Part shown: positions 1 to 7,023 of the stretch, in pieces | How the letters are laid out: each line of letters starts with the position of its first letter | Position numbering within the stretch: the stretch's first letter is position 1 | Source of the DNA: JABEVB01 sp049965775 | GTDB taxonomy: Bacteria > Planctomycetota > Phycisphaerae > WQYP01 | Assembly: GCA_049965775.1 (NCBI GenBank) | Contig: JBMFVX010000003.1 | Coordinates: 1-44,022, forward strand | Direction of reading: 5' to 3' | Length of the DNA: 44,022 bases | Notes under the pieces: model-generated | The model's database searches: none | What the model saw: the letters and a program-made list of their open reading frames with translations, nothing else | Told to the model about the DNA's origin: nothing | Translations under genes and position numbers: made by a program

Positions 1-59
1 ATTCAGCGTTGCGCGATCCATCCTCCTTATTATCGGACAATAACCACAAATGGTATCAG

Positions 60-824
60 TTATTTATTTACAGGCCCATAGATCACATCCGCTTCCAAGG
101 CTTTGATAAATGCGGCGGATTCTGAACCCTTGGCTCCGTCCAGACTCACGCCCAGGGGCACGCCACGTCGCGTGGCCCAGTGCAGGTTCAGTCGTATCCG
201 GGCCATCCGCTTGCGCATCGGACGATCGGCCCGTTGACCCGCATCCGCATCCGCATCCGCATCCGCTTCTGGCAGTGCTTTGGCTGTTTTCTTGGCCGTT
301 CTCTTGGCCGGATGCGGCATGTGCATCTGCATCGCCCATGCCACGCTCACCGGCACCTCAAAATACGATCCGTCGTAAGCCACCACGTTATCCAGCAGCG
401 TGCCAAGGTCCGCATCATCACGCAACTCTCCGGCCGTGGGAACTTTCTTACGCAGCGCCCGTACCACCGGCATGAGTATCTCTGGATCTGCCACGGCCAG
501 AAAATCACTGTGCGTACTGCGGCACACCCGATCCAGCCCTACCACTTCCTGTACACGCCGGTGCTGGCTGGCTAATTCAAACGTTCGAAGGCTACGCATC
601 ATCGGATTGTAAAAACCCAGCAAATGCAGCAACAGCACATGATGAGCTTCCAAGATGCGGTTGCCATGCCCGGCCTGCGCCGAAAGCCGGGCCAGAATCT
701 CCTTAAGTACATGCAACTCTTTACTCCCGGCGAGTTGCTCCAAACGCGGATCATCTTTTTTCTTCAGCAGTGCCGGCAGCGCGTTGGGATCCGGAATCAG
801 AGATCGCTCGTTGGCTTTGCTCAT
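60..824 (-). pseudogene. IS4-family transposase, N-terminal part only
   Basis: This is the first half of an IS4-type DDE transposase (254 codons). The segment around residues 145-160 holds the VAYDGSYFEVP stretch, which supplies the first catalytic Asp of the DDE triad. The later second Asp (YVxDRGY-like) and the Glu-containing C-terminal region are absent, because the frame closes shortly after an LDGAKGSES segment. A complete member would be roughly 400 residues or more, so I call it truncated and inactive. A low-complexity Ala-Asp run near residue 190 comes from a CCGCAT-type hexamer repeat. The ATG is chosen because the conserved N-terminus begins there; no Shine-Dalgarno sequence is evident. 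It lies head-to-head with two other transposase remnants. The family call rests on the DGS motif and overall resemblance to planctomycete IS4 proteins. Confidence 0.75.
238..268. repeat. CCGCAT hexanucleotide tandem repeat
   Basis: Four to five tandem units of CCGCAT lie inside the truncated IS4 transposase and encode alternating Ala-Asp on the minus strand. Such a slippage-prone microsatellite is probably a consequence of lost selection or a flexible linker. Confidence 0.8.
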
Positions 825-921
825 GGCGGACAGTAGAACAGATCCGACGCGAAAGCGCCATTAAGATTGTGTTAAGATTATGTTGCTGCGGCGTTAATAT
901 ATTCCGGACAGTATTGCGTCA

Positions 922-1158
922 CCAGGCCTTGAGCCAACCAATAATCTCGCCGAGCAGGCCATTCGCTTTGTGGTGCTGGATCGCCATGTCACCCAAGGCA
1001 CGCGGAGTGACCGGGGGCAGCGGTGGTGTGAGCGAATCTGGACGGCCATCGCCACCTGCACGCAGCAACAACGCAGCGTCTTTGAATTCCTGTATCAGAC
1101 GGTCAACAACCACTTCGCCGGACGGCCCGTACCTTCACTACTTCCCTCAGGCCCGTGA
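922..1158 (+). pseudogene. IS66-family transposase, C-terminal remnant
   Basis: An open frame without its own start encodes the typical IS66 tail. The EPTNNLAEQAIR motif (from about 931) carries the last catalytic Glu of the DDE triad, and it is followed by RFVVLDRHVTQGTR, a WCERIWTAIATC segment and the closing PSLLP. About 75 of the usual 450-500 residues remain. The natural C-terminus seems preserved and the 5' part is missing, so the break is at about 915-925. The stop codon overlaps the start of the next remnant by a few bases, showing that a second element joined exactly at the 3' end. It is non-functional. The family assignment is confident from the TNNxAE signature. Confidence 0.8.
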
Positions 1159-1520
1159 ACGGCTACCGGTTTTTAACCAACAACCTACTGCTCGATCCTC
1201 AGACCATTGCCATGCTTTACCGTAAACGCTGGAAGATTGAACTCTTCTTCAAATGGGTTAAGCAGCACCTCCACATCAAGGCGTTCTTTGGCAGCAGTGC
1301 CAACGCCGTGCAGACACAACTCTGGATTGCGGTGCTCGTATATGTGCTGGTGGCGCAATTCAAACAGCGACACCAACTGCCGCAGGACATGAACAAAATA
1401 CTTCAAATTGTCGGCGTCACGATTCTCGAAAAAACCCCAATAAATCAGCTTTTTTCGACTCAGGGCATGCAACATCAAACACCGCATGATCGTAACTCAT
1501 GGTATTTATTTGACTTATGA
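1155..1520 (+). pseudogene. IS4-family transposase, C-terminal remnant
   Basis: About 121 codons encode the C-terminal end of an IS4 transposase of the type that often carries an N-terminal DUF4372. The YRKRWKIELFFKWVKQHL motif holds the Y-(2)-R-(3)-E-(6)-K signature with the catalytic Glu, and IKAFFGSSANAVQTQLWIAV follows. The preceding FLTNN motif is also typical. Everything upstream, including both catalytic Asp residues, is gone and replaced by an IS66 tail. The stop codon (1518-1520) abuts the sequence CCGGACAGTA (1521-1530), which may be the element's right terminal inverted repeat. It is on the opposite strand to the N-terminal IS4 fragment at the left edge and resembles a different subgroup, so the two are probably not halves of one element. 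Confidence 0.78.
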
Positions 1521-1946
1521 CCGGACAGTAGTGATGCCGGATAATAAAGTTCGTTTGGACGGCACATGGCGTCTTCATGCCAAACTGCACAACATTCCTG
1601 TGTTGGGCTACCGATACACCATCGTAGTTAAGCCAGGGCTGACGCAGATGCTGCGGCATGGATATGTGGTAGCATCGGCTGCAAACAACGTTGTACTGCT
1701 GAGCTTGCCCCAGCGCCCAATACCGTGAATGCGGCTGCGTATTGCTGACAAAAGAAAGGCTGCTTGTCACAGGGACGGATGTGCGAGCGTCGCAGGTCGT
1801 ACGCTGCCCTTAAATCAAATGAGCTGCTTTGCGGGGCGCGAGGCTCAAAACCGGCCGTGGTAAACGACAGTTGAGTAAGGAGCAATATCGGCGCTGCGAG
1901 CATTGCGCCCACTCCAGCACCTCGGACCGGCGGATATTGCCGCCGT
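1521..1946. other. Non-coding stretch between IS remnants and cysH
   Basis: This 426-bp interval begins with the probable IS4 end (CCGGACAGTA at 1521-1530). No convincing gene is visible: the short open frames are unlike any family I know and carry no ribosome-binding sites. The last part, 1924-1946, is an imperfect hairpin (GGCGG/CCGCC core) abutting the cysH stop codon. It has no T-run, so it is at best a weak terminator. Confidence 0.5.
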
Positions 1947-2678
1947 CTAAATGCCTGCCCCCTGATCAAGATGGATTCCGCATTCCTTTTTATCCATGCC
2001 GGCCCAGCGGCCGGAGCGGGCATCTTCGCCGGCGGCAACAGGACGGGTGCATGTTTCTGGATTGCAGCCGATGGATGAATACCCCTCATGCCATAATGGA
2101 TGAAATGGCAGTTCGTGCTGCTTCATGTATTGGTATATCTGTTTGTGCGACCAGCCCAAAAGCGGCGAGATGGCCCAGCAGTTGCTTCGCCGGTTCCATT
2201 CCACAATTTGCATGGCGGCTCTGGTCTGCGACTGGTGCGCGCGCACGCCGCGAATCCAGGCTTTTGGGGCCAGGTCGCGCATGGCACGATCAAACACTTC
2301 GTTTTTATTGGCGGCGCAGCAGGCATCGGGGTTTTGGCGAAAGCGCGGGTCGCTTTCGCCATGAACCGTCAGCCAAACCAATGGGTCATTTTGTGAATGA
2401 TATTCGAGCACATTAAGTTGATAGCGCTGGCGCAGCATCTCCATGAATGTCAGCGTTTGCGGAAACAGGTACCCGGTGTTGACAAACACAATGGGAATAT
2501 CCGCCCGCACGCTTATGGCCAGGTGAATGGCGCACATGCTTTCAGCACCGAAGCTGCTGGTAAGCACCAAGCCAGTGCCGAAGGTGTCGGCCGCCCAGCG
2601 AATAATGTCAGCCGGATGGGCGTCGGCAAAGCGGCGGTTAATTTCCGCGGCGTTGATATCAAGCGCAGGGACGCTCAT
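1947..2678 (-). CDS. cysH: Assimilatory PAPS/APS reductase
   Basis: This cytoplasmic enzyme reduces (phospho)adenylyl sulfate to sulfite with thioredoxin or glutaredoxin. The 243-residue protein shows the ATP-PPase-like fold, with SSFGAES near residues 41-47 and FVNTGYLFP at 65-73. The catalytic Cys233 lies in ECGIH. Cys120-Cys121, Cys205 and Cys210 suggest the [4Fe-4S] cluster typical of the iron-sulfur class. The second pair is spaced C-X4-C (GCNPETC) where the family usually has C-X2-C. The start ATG overlaps the stop of the upstream PHP gene (ATGA), so the two are translationally coupled. With cysC in the same operon, PAPS is the likely substrate, although Fe-S members often use APS. No ATP sulfurylase or sulfite reductase lies in the window. 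Confidence 0.9.
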   Translation of the reverse strand: MSVPALDINAAEINRRFADAHPADIIRWAADTFGTGLVLTSSFGAESMCAIHLAISVRADIPIVFVNTGYLFPQTLTFMEMLRQRYQLNVLEYHSQNDPLVWLTVHGESDPRFRQNPDACCAANKNEVFDRAMRDLAPKAWIRGVRAHQSQTRAAMQIVEWNRRSNCWAISPLLGWSHKQIYQYMKQHELPFHPLWHEGYSSIGCNPETCTRPVAAGEDARSGRWAGMDKKECGIHLDQGAGI

Positions 2679-3589
2679 GCGGCTTCTCCGGCGTTAGTAC
2701 GGCCGCGGGCATAGGGCGAGCTGCGCCAGCGAGCCTCCAATTTGTCGAGCACATCCACGGGCACCGACACGTTATTGCGGCCTGATACCAGTTGCACATC
2801 GGGCTTGTTTCCGCCATGAAAGTCAGACCCGCCGGTGCACGCCAGGTCGTATCGCCTTGCGAACTCCAGCAAAAGCTTACTGTCATGCGGGCCATGGTCG
2901 CTGTGCCAAACCTCAATACCATCAAGGCCAATATCTTTGAGTTTGCTGATAACTGTTTGCAGCTCGGCGTGGTTGCTTAGCCGCAGTTGCACGGGGTGCG
3001 CCAGCGTGGCCAGGCCGCCGGCTTTGTGAATGCACTCAATGGCTTGCTTGGGGGTAAGACGTTCTTTATCAAAATAGGCCTTGCCTGTGGTGCCCAAGTA
3101 TTGATCAAAAGCCTCTTTCATACTTTTGACGCAGCCGGCGTCAAGAAGAGCGCGGGCAATATGCGGGCGGCCTACCACAAACGGCTCTCCCTGCGGCACC
3201 CCGGCCTTGGCGATGGTTATAACCTGTTCGAGTGTGATGGGGCAGCCCAATTCGTTAAGTCGCGCTACGATTTTAGGATTGCGCTGATTTCGCCCCTCCA
3301 GAAGAATGCGGCTCATGTCGTGAAGCGCCGGCGAAAGCGGATCAATAAAATGCCCCAGAATGTGCATGGTTCCCGGCTGCGGAAACTCGGCGGAAATTTC
3401 GATGCCGGGCACAAAGCGCAGCTTATTGGCATCGGCGGCAGCGCTCGCCTCCATCAAGCCGTTGCCGGTGTCGTGATCGGTAAGCGCCAGGCCGACAAGT
3501 CCGCTGCGCACTGCGGCCTGCACAAGCTGCGTCGGCGTGAGTGTGCCGTCGCTGGCGGTGGAATGGGTATGTAAATCAACAAGAGACAA
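2675..3589 (-). CDS. PHP-family phosphoesterase, probable 3',5'-nucleotide bisphosphate phosphatase
   Basis: This 304-residue PHP-domain protein resembles the YciV/RnmAM group (TrpH-like). Metal ligands are visible in order: H7 and H9 in LHTHS, D14, D38-H39-D40 in LTDHD, E64 in GIEIS, H76 and H80, then a TLAHP histidine and the C-terminal GSDFHG. Characterised relatives hydrolyse 3',5'-bisphosphonucleotides such as pAp, and some act as 5'-3' RNases. It sits between cysC (15-bp gap) and cysH (4-bp overlap). pAp is the by-product when PAPS is reduced, so its likely job here is removal of pAp during sulfate assimilation; this is an inference from context. The fold call is firm and the substrate is moderately supported. 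Confidence 0.85.
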   Translation of the reverse strand: MSLVDLHTHSTASDGTLTPTQLVQAAVRSGLVGLALTDHDTGNGLMEASAAADANKLRFVPGIEISAEFPQPGTMHILGHFIDPLSPALHDMSRILLEGRNQRNPKIVARLNELGCPITLEQVITIAKAGVPQGEPFVVGRPHIARALLDAGCVKSMKEAFDQYLGTTGKAYFDKERLTPKQAIECIHKAGGLATLAHPVQLRLSNHAELQTVISKLKDIGLDGIEVWHSDHGPHDSKLLLEFARRYDLACTGGSDFHGGNKPDVQLVSGRNNVSVPVDVLDKLEARWRSSPYARGRTNAGEAA

Positions 3590-3604
3590 AGCGTCACCGC
3601 CTTT

Positions 3605-4219
3605 TTATAAAATGCGATGGTGTTGAACCAGGTAATTCAGGATGGCTCCAACGCACTCGGCCGCCGATGTTGTGTCGGTTTGCAGGTGCAGTTCGGGCGT
3701 TTCGGGTGGTTCGTAGGGGGCGTCAAGGCCGGTCATGCCGAGGCCTTTGCCCTGAGCCAGCGACGCGCGGGCCTTTTTATACAAACCCTTAGGATCACGC
3801 TGTTCGCACACGCTCAGCGGGGCGTCCACAAACACTTCCACAAACTCACCGGCGTGCAGCAGCGCCCGCACTGTTGCGCGGTCGGCGCGGTATGGGCTGA
3901 TGAACCCGGCAATAACAATCACACCTGTTTGGCTTATAAGTTTGGCTACCTCGCCGGCGCGACGAATGTTTTCGGTGCGGTCAGCGGGCGTAAAGCCTAG
4001 GTCTTTGCACAGGCCATGGCGCAGGTTATCGCCATCCAGAATAAACGCCGCATGGCCCCGTTCAATAAGCTGCGCTTCCAGCTCCACCGCAATGGTAGAT
4101 TTGCCACAGCCAGAAAGCCCCGTAAGCCACACCACGCAAGGACGATTTTTCAGCAGGGCGGCTCGCTGCTCGGCGGTTACCTTGTTGTGGTGCCATGTGA
4201 TATTCGGTGTATGGGTCAT
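3605..4219 (-). CDS. cysC: Adenylylsulfate (APS) kinase
   Basis: This enzyme phosphorylates APS to PAPS with ATP in the cytoplasm, the second step of sulfate activation. The protein is 204 residues from the ATG at 4219, close to the usual length of about 200. Visible motifs are the P-loop GLSGCGKST (34-42), LDGDNLRHGL (61-70), the RTENIRR segment and FISPYRADR with the active-site Ser108. The frame is open further upstream, giving a 255-codon alternative. The family N-terminus (NITWHH) fits the 4219 start, and a possible promoter at about 4260-4300 would exclude the longer form. No clear Shine-Dalgarno sequence precedes either. It is the first gene of the cysC-PHP-cysH operon. A free-standing cysC next to cysH argues that PAPS rather than APS is reduced. 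Confidence 0.92.
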   Translation of the reverse strand: MTHTPNITWHHNKVTAEQRAALLKNRPCVVWLTGLSGCGKSTIAVELEAQLIERGHAAFILDGDNLRHGLCKDLGFTPADRTENIRRAGEVAKLISQTGVIVIAGFISPYRADRATVRALLHAGEFVEVFVDAPLSVCEQRDPKGLYKKARASLAQGKGLGMTGLDAPYEPPETPELHLQTDTTSAAECVGAILNYLVQHHRIL

Positions 4220-4271
4220 AGTGTTGGAAGATAGCACAGGTTGCGACCCAAGGGAATACATACAATACCTA

Positions 4272-4291
4272 CCAATTAAGTATTTAATTGG
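4272..4291. promoter_or_regulatory. Palindrome upstream of cysC, candidate operator
   Basis: There is a perfect inverted repeat of 8-bp arms, CCAATTAA and TTAATTGG, around the tetranucleotide GTAT, 53 bp upstream of the cysC start. On the minus strand it follows and partly overlaps a TTGCCA (-35-like) and precedes TAGGTATTGTAT (-10-like), so it lies between possible promoter elements. Its size and symmetry fit a dimeric transcription factor site. The cognate regulator cannot be named from the sequence. Confidence 0.45.
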
Positions 4292-4635
4292 CAATACTAT
4301 CATGTTGACTGGGTGCATGCAAGACACTTGCAGACCAGTTCCCAAATAACCTCCCGATAGGAAAGTGAGCAACTACCATCGCTGCACGACGATTGCGCGC
4401 AGCGCCGCAGAACTTTTTTGAGTTTTAATTGACCGCTATGCTGAACTCGGATGGTCACAAGGAGATACCGGGGCAGGCGACAGAAGGATGCAACAACGCG
4501 CCAAGGTCTGACGAGGATGTATTGACCGCAATACCCAGTAATTGGGGCTGATAATGGCTATCGCAGCAGGCGGCGAGTTGGTACGAATGATGACGGCGAC
4601 GGAGGTTCATTCACCGTGGAGTTGGGCGAGCTTGG
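4292..4635. other. Non-coding interval between the cys promoter and the xylR remnant
   Basis: I see no gene here. Frames are short or interrupted, and the reading frame of the downstream regulator remnant is closed by a TGA at 4591-4593. The interval includes an AT-rich patch at 4411-4430 and a GCGCAGCGCC-containing segment near 4396 that resembles the repeat text seen again at 5.5-5.8 kb. Lost regulator sequence probably lay here. Confidence 0.4.
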
Positions 4636-5223
4636 GTGCCGGGTCACCAGCCGAGCTTCCCTGGCGTGCAAAGCGGAACCAACACAATCGGGGTTAATGA
4701 TGACGATCTGCTTTGCGAAAGCGCCTGGCCGCCGCTCTCGAGCGTGCGCGTAGATTTTTCGCAGGTGGGTTACCTGGCTGCCCGCCAATTGGACCGCATG
4801 CTCAACGGTGAACCGATACCGGCTGCCGAGCGATGGCTGGAGGTTGCACCTGCAGGGGTTGCCGCCTGCCAGAGCACTGCGGTGCTGGCCGTAGATGAGC
4901 CGCACGTGGCCACGGCGATTGCCTACATTCGCGACCATGCGTGCGACCCGTGCCGCGTAGACGAGGTGGTGGCACAAGCGCCGGTAAACCGCCGCTGGCT
5001 GGAGCGGCAATTCATGCGAACGCTGGGGCGCACCATACACGGGCAGATCACGCAAGCACGCATGCAAATGGCGATTCGACTGCTTAGCGACTCGGACGAT
5101 ACGCTCGAGCAAATATCCGGCCGCTGCGGGTATACGGAGGTGCAGCATTTTTGCCGGGCATTTCGGCAAAACCAGGGCGTGCCGCCGGGAGCGTTTCGGC
5201 GCAGCCAGCGCGAGCGGGCGTAA
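4636..5223 (+). pseudogene. XylR-type AraC-family regulator, 5'-truncated
   Basis: The frame encodes the end of the LacI/periplasmic-binding-like ligand domain (TIGVNDDDLLCE, then PPLSSVRVDFSQVGYLAA, and a QSTAVLAVDEPHVA linker) followed by a complete AraC-type double HTH (LERQFMRTLGR; IRLLSDSD; ISGRCGYTEVQHFCRAFRQ). Full-length XylR-like proteins are about 380-400 residues, so about half is missing. The first 15 codons after the GTG show no family resemblance, and the frame is closed shortly upstream. Family members sense sugars such as xylose and activate or repress carbohydrate-use genes. No xylose genes are adjacent. It may still express a DNA-binding fragment, but a decayed gene is more likely. 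Confidence 0.75.
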
Positions 5224-5333
5224 CGCTAACAGGGCTGGATTCAACGTGGCGGGGCTGCATTCACCACGATTCGGATTACAGATTGCCAAAGGGACTACTC
5301 GCACAGGCGGCCCAAAGACATGAAGCGATTCAG

Positions 5334-5355
5334 GGATTTTATAAATCCATTTTTA
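5334..5355 (+). terminator. AT-rich hairpin with T-run, weak terminator candidate
   Basis: Arms GGATTT and AAATCC close a 3-nt loop and are followed by ATTTTTA, 110 bp after the regulator remnant. The stem is only 6 bp and AT-rich, so termination would be weak; it may be a relic. Confidence 0.3.
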
Positions 5356-5581
5356 CCCCGCCATTTTAAATATCGCAGCAATATATAAACATATTAAAAA
5401 TAACTTTGTGGCTTCAACTCTTTGTGGTTAATCTCTTTGGTTTATAATCATGTTTGAGCCTTGGTGGTAAAACACCGTTGCCGTCTGTGTGCCCCCCTGA
5501 TTCTCGGCGCGCCAACCCTCGCGCAGCGCCCACGAGTTATCTCACCCAGAGCACCAGAGCCACAGAGTTCACCTTAAAAAC

Positions 5582-5630
5582 CTCTGCGTTACCCAGCGTC
5601 CCCTGCGGTTAATGCCCGTCGCGCAGCGCC
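5582..5630. repeat. 49-bp direct repeat, copy A
   Basis: This copy starts CTCTGCG and ends GTCGCGCAGCGCC. It aligns without gaps to copy B, 142 bp downstream. The first 7 bp, the central CTGCGGTTAA and the last 16 bp are identical, and the 14-bp and 2-bp spacers in between differ. Confidence 0.8.
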
Positions 5631-5723
5631 CATATTTAAAATCTTAGTGCCTTGGTAACGCCTGTCCCGAAAGCCTTTTATCGCCGCTCGCGTTCGGGAT
5701 GGTGGTTAACTCCCCGTCGTCAT

Positions 5724-5772
5724 CTCTGCGCACATCTGGGTCATCTGCGGTTAACCCCCGTCGCGCAGCGCC
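5724..5772. repeat. 49-bp direct repeat, copy B
   Basis: This is the same length and layout as copy A (CTCTGCG, 14-bp variable spacer, CTGCGGTTAA, 2 bp, CCCGTCGCGCAGCGCC). Conserved blocks separated by a variable spacer of fixed length suggest selection or template-copying on the blocks rather than simple recent duplication. Confidence 0.8.
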
Positions 5773-5865
5773 TCAAACTCTCCCGTTCAGCTGTCGCCTG
5801 CTCACCTGCAGACCGGTAACATGTCCGCGGGGTGAAGTCGAGATGTCTGGACTGGATATTGTTTA

Positions 5866-5871
5866 TATAAT
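5866..5871 (+). promoter_or_regulatory. Possible -10 box for the MNT/HEPN pair
   Basis: A consensus TATAAT lies in an AT-rich pocket 41 bp before the presumed mntA start. No good -35 hexamer stands at the right distance, so this is only a candidate. Confidence 0.35.
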
Positions 5872-5912
5872 ACAAATGGATCGGTTGCTCCCGGTTGGTA
5901 AACTTGGCCAGC

Positions 5913-6284
5913 ATGCCGATGCAACTTCAGGAGATTTTCGTGCGGTTGCTTGCTGAATTAAGTTTGAAGGCCAACGATCGCCAGGCCGTGCTTGAAGCTG
6001 CGGCCATTTTGCAGGCGCGTTTTCCGGTGCAGCGGGTGGTGCTATTCGGTTCTAAGGCCCGCGGTTGTGATGATGCCCAATCTGACATTGATTTGCTGGT
6101 TCTCACGAGCCGACCAGTAGCCCCATCGGAAAAGGACCGGATGACCAACGCCCTCTTCGAGATTGAGTGCAAGCGAGCGGTTGTGCTTAATAAGTTCGTG
6201 GTGCCGCTGGAACAGTGGGAACGGGGACTTTACCGTGTGCTGCCCATTCATGCGGAAGTCGAACGGGATGGGGTGCTGGCATGA
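5913..6284 (+). CDS. mntA: MNT-domain nucleotidyltransferase, antitoxin of a HEPN/MNT pair
   Basis: This is a minimal nucleotidyltransferase of 123 residues from the ATG at 5913. A TTG at 5895 and another ATG at 5919 are alternatives, and no clear Shine-Dalgarno sequence decides. The signature GS-X10-DxD is intact: G46-S47 in LFGSKARG, then D58 and D60 in SDIDLLV. MNT antitoxins neutralise HEPN RNase toxins, in studied cases by AMPylating a tyrosine near the toxin's active site. The stop overlaps the start of the HEPN gene by 4 bp (ATGA), giving coupled translation. The pair lies in an accessory, repeat-rich stretch. The family is firm; the antitoxin role is inferred from the pairing. Confidence 0.85.
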   Translation: MPMQLQEIFVRLLAELSLKANDRQAVLEAAAILQARFPVQRVVLFGSKARGCDDAQSDIDLLVLTSRPVAPSEKDRMTNALFEIECKRAVVLNKFVVPLEQWERGLYRVLPIHAEVERDGVLA

Positions 6285-6694
6285 ACGACGACGAAGCCCG
6301 CCAAGTGCTGGCGCAGGGCTGGATGAACAAGGCCGAGGCCGCATTGGCGGCGGCGAAGAGAGACTTTGCGGCCGGCGATATGGGCCTTGCGGTGAACCGA
6401 ATATATTATGCCTGCTTCTACGCAGCCAGCGCTGTGCTGTTGGCGGAAAAGCGCCAGTTCAGCAAGCACGCCGGCGTGCGGGCGGCTGTGCATCAACACC
6501 TGGTTAATACGCAACGCCTTGGCACGCAATGGGGGCAGTTTTACGACCAGGCCTTTGAAGACCGGCAGGAAGCTGATTACCAAGCCTTGGGCGAGTTTGA
6601 CGAGGCACGCGTACTGGATCGCATTGGTCTGGCGGTAGAATTTGTTAATGAGATGCGCCGCCTGCTGGCAGAAAACCCGTCTCCCGAAGGATAA
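6281..6694 (+). CDS. HEPN-domain protein, toxin partner of the MNT protein
   Basis: This 137-residue all-helical HEPN protein has the core NRIYYACFYAASAVLL (about 39-54) followed by KHAGV, as in the PF05168/UPF0332-like branch. HEPN toxins are RNases that use an R-X4-6-H motif. R40 is present, but the position seven residues on is Tyr47 rather than the usual His (R-IYYACF-Y), so RNase activity is uncertain; a tyrosine there could be a modification target. The start ATG at 6281 overlaps the mntA stop. The stop codon is formed inside an AAGGAT tandem repeat, so slippage could shift the C-terminus. The pairing strongly suggests a type VII-like toxin-antitoxin module. Confidence 0.82.
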   Translation: MNDDEARQVLAQGWMNKAEAALAAAKRDFAAGDMGLAVNRIYYACFYAASAVLLAEKRQFSKHAGVRAAVHQHLVNTQRLGTQWGQFYDQAFEDRQEADYQALGEFDEARVLDRIGLAVEFVNEMRRLLAENPSPEG

Positions 6695-6708
6695 GGATAA
6701 GGATAAGG
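6687..6708. repeat. AAGGAT hexamer tandem repeat
   Basis: About 3.7 units of AAGGAT run through the HEPN stop codon (6692-6694). In the HEPN frame every unit would read as the same stop, so the repeat does not alter the product unless a frame slip occurs earlier. Confidence 0.8.
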
Positions 6709-6828
6709 TTGCGGCGGAGCACACCGCCTAAGATCCGCGGATTGCCTAGCGCAATCGCTAATTAAGAGCGTGGAACAGGCGGTGCTGCGGAGAATTTTTC
6801 CGGGTGCGGTAATTTTTCGGGCGGTCAG

Positions 6829-6924
6829 CCGGCTGCGCCGGTAACGCAGACATCTTGTCTGCATCGGCCCGAGTGTGGGATTCTGCGTTCCGCTTCAGAA
6901 CAAGGCAGGCAGCCAGCGCCTTGT
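6829..6924. repeat. Cluster of short perfect hairpins (REP-like)
   Basis: Three perfect inverted repeats are packed within 100 bp: CCGGC/GCCGG with a 3-nt loop (6829-6841), GCAGACA/TGTCTGC with a 3-nt loop (6846-6862), and ACAAGGC/GCCTTGT with an 11-nt loop (6900-6924). They fill the non-coding gap (6709-7023) before the riboswitch promoter. They look like extragenic palindromic sequences; whether they recur elsewhere in the genome cannot be seen here. Confidence 0.55.
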
Positions 6925-7023
6925 ACCCGGCAAAAGCACCTGGGAATGCCAATAAAATAGGCATGATCTCGGGCTGCCCGGCAAAATTGCTACGCCGCTA
7001 CGCCCATTTTTTCTGGAATAGAT

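Larger units (their letters stand above)
5400..5780. repeat. Degenerate CTTTGTGG / CTCTGCGG repeat field
   Basis: This non-coding interval is built from recurring near-identical phrases: CTTTGTGG with GGTTAA around 5404-5435, CACAGAG/CCAGAG phrases around 5545-5570, and CTCTGCG...CTGCGGTTAA twice. TCGCGCAGCGCC occurs three times (from 5519, 5619 and 5761) and a GGTTAACTCCCCGTCG variant is at 5704-5719. No open frame of note covers it. The phrases resemble low-complexity intergenic text that I associate with several environmental phyla, but I cannot name a described element family. Confidence 0.65.

Noticed and set aside
1..28. Possible gene start on the minus strand (ATG at 21, preceded by AGGAGG)
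   Set aside because: The AGGAGG touches the ATG with no spacing, and only seven codons are inside the window, so neither the start nor the product can be supported.
238..268. Short tandem hexamers considered as a CRISPR-like or VNTR locus
   Set aside because: The units are adjacent with no spacers and lie inside a transposase remnant. No CRISPR array or cas gene is present anywhere in the window.
1486..1728. 80-codon open frame on the plus strand and a 117-codon frame opposite
   Set aside because: Both begin inside the transposase remnant, lack ribosome-binding sites and resemble no family.
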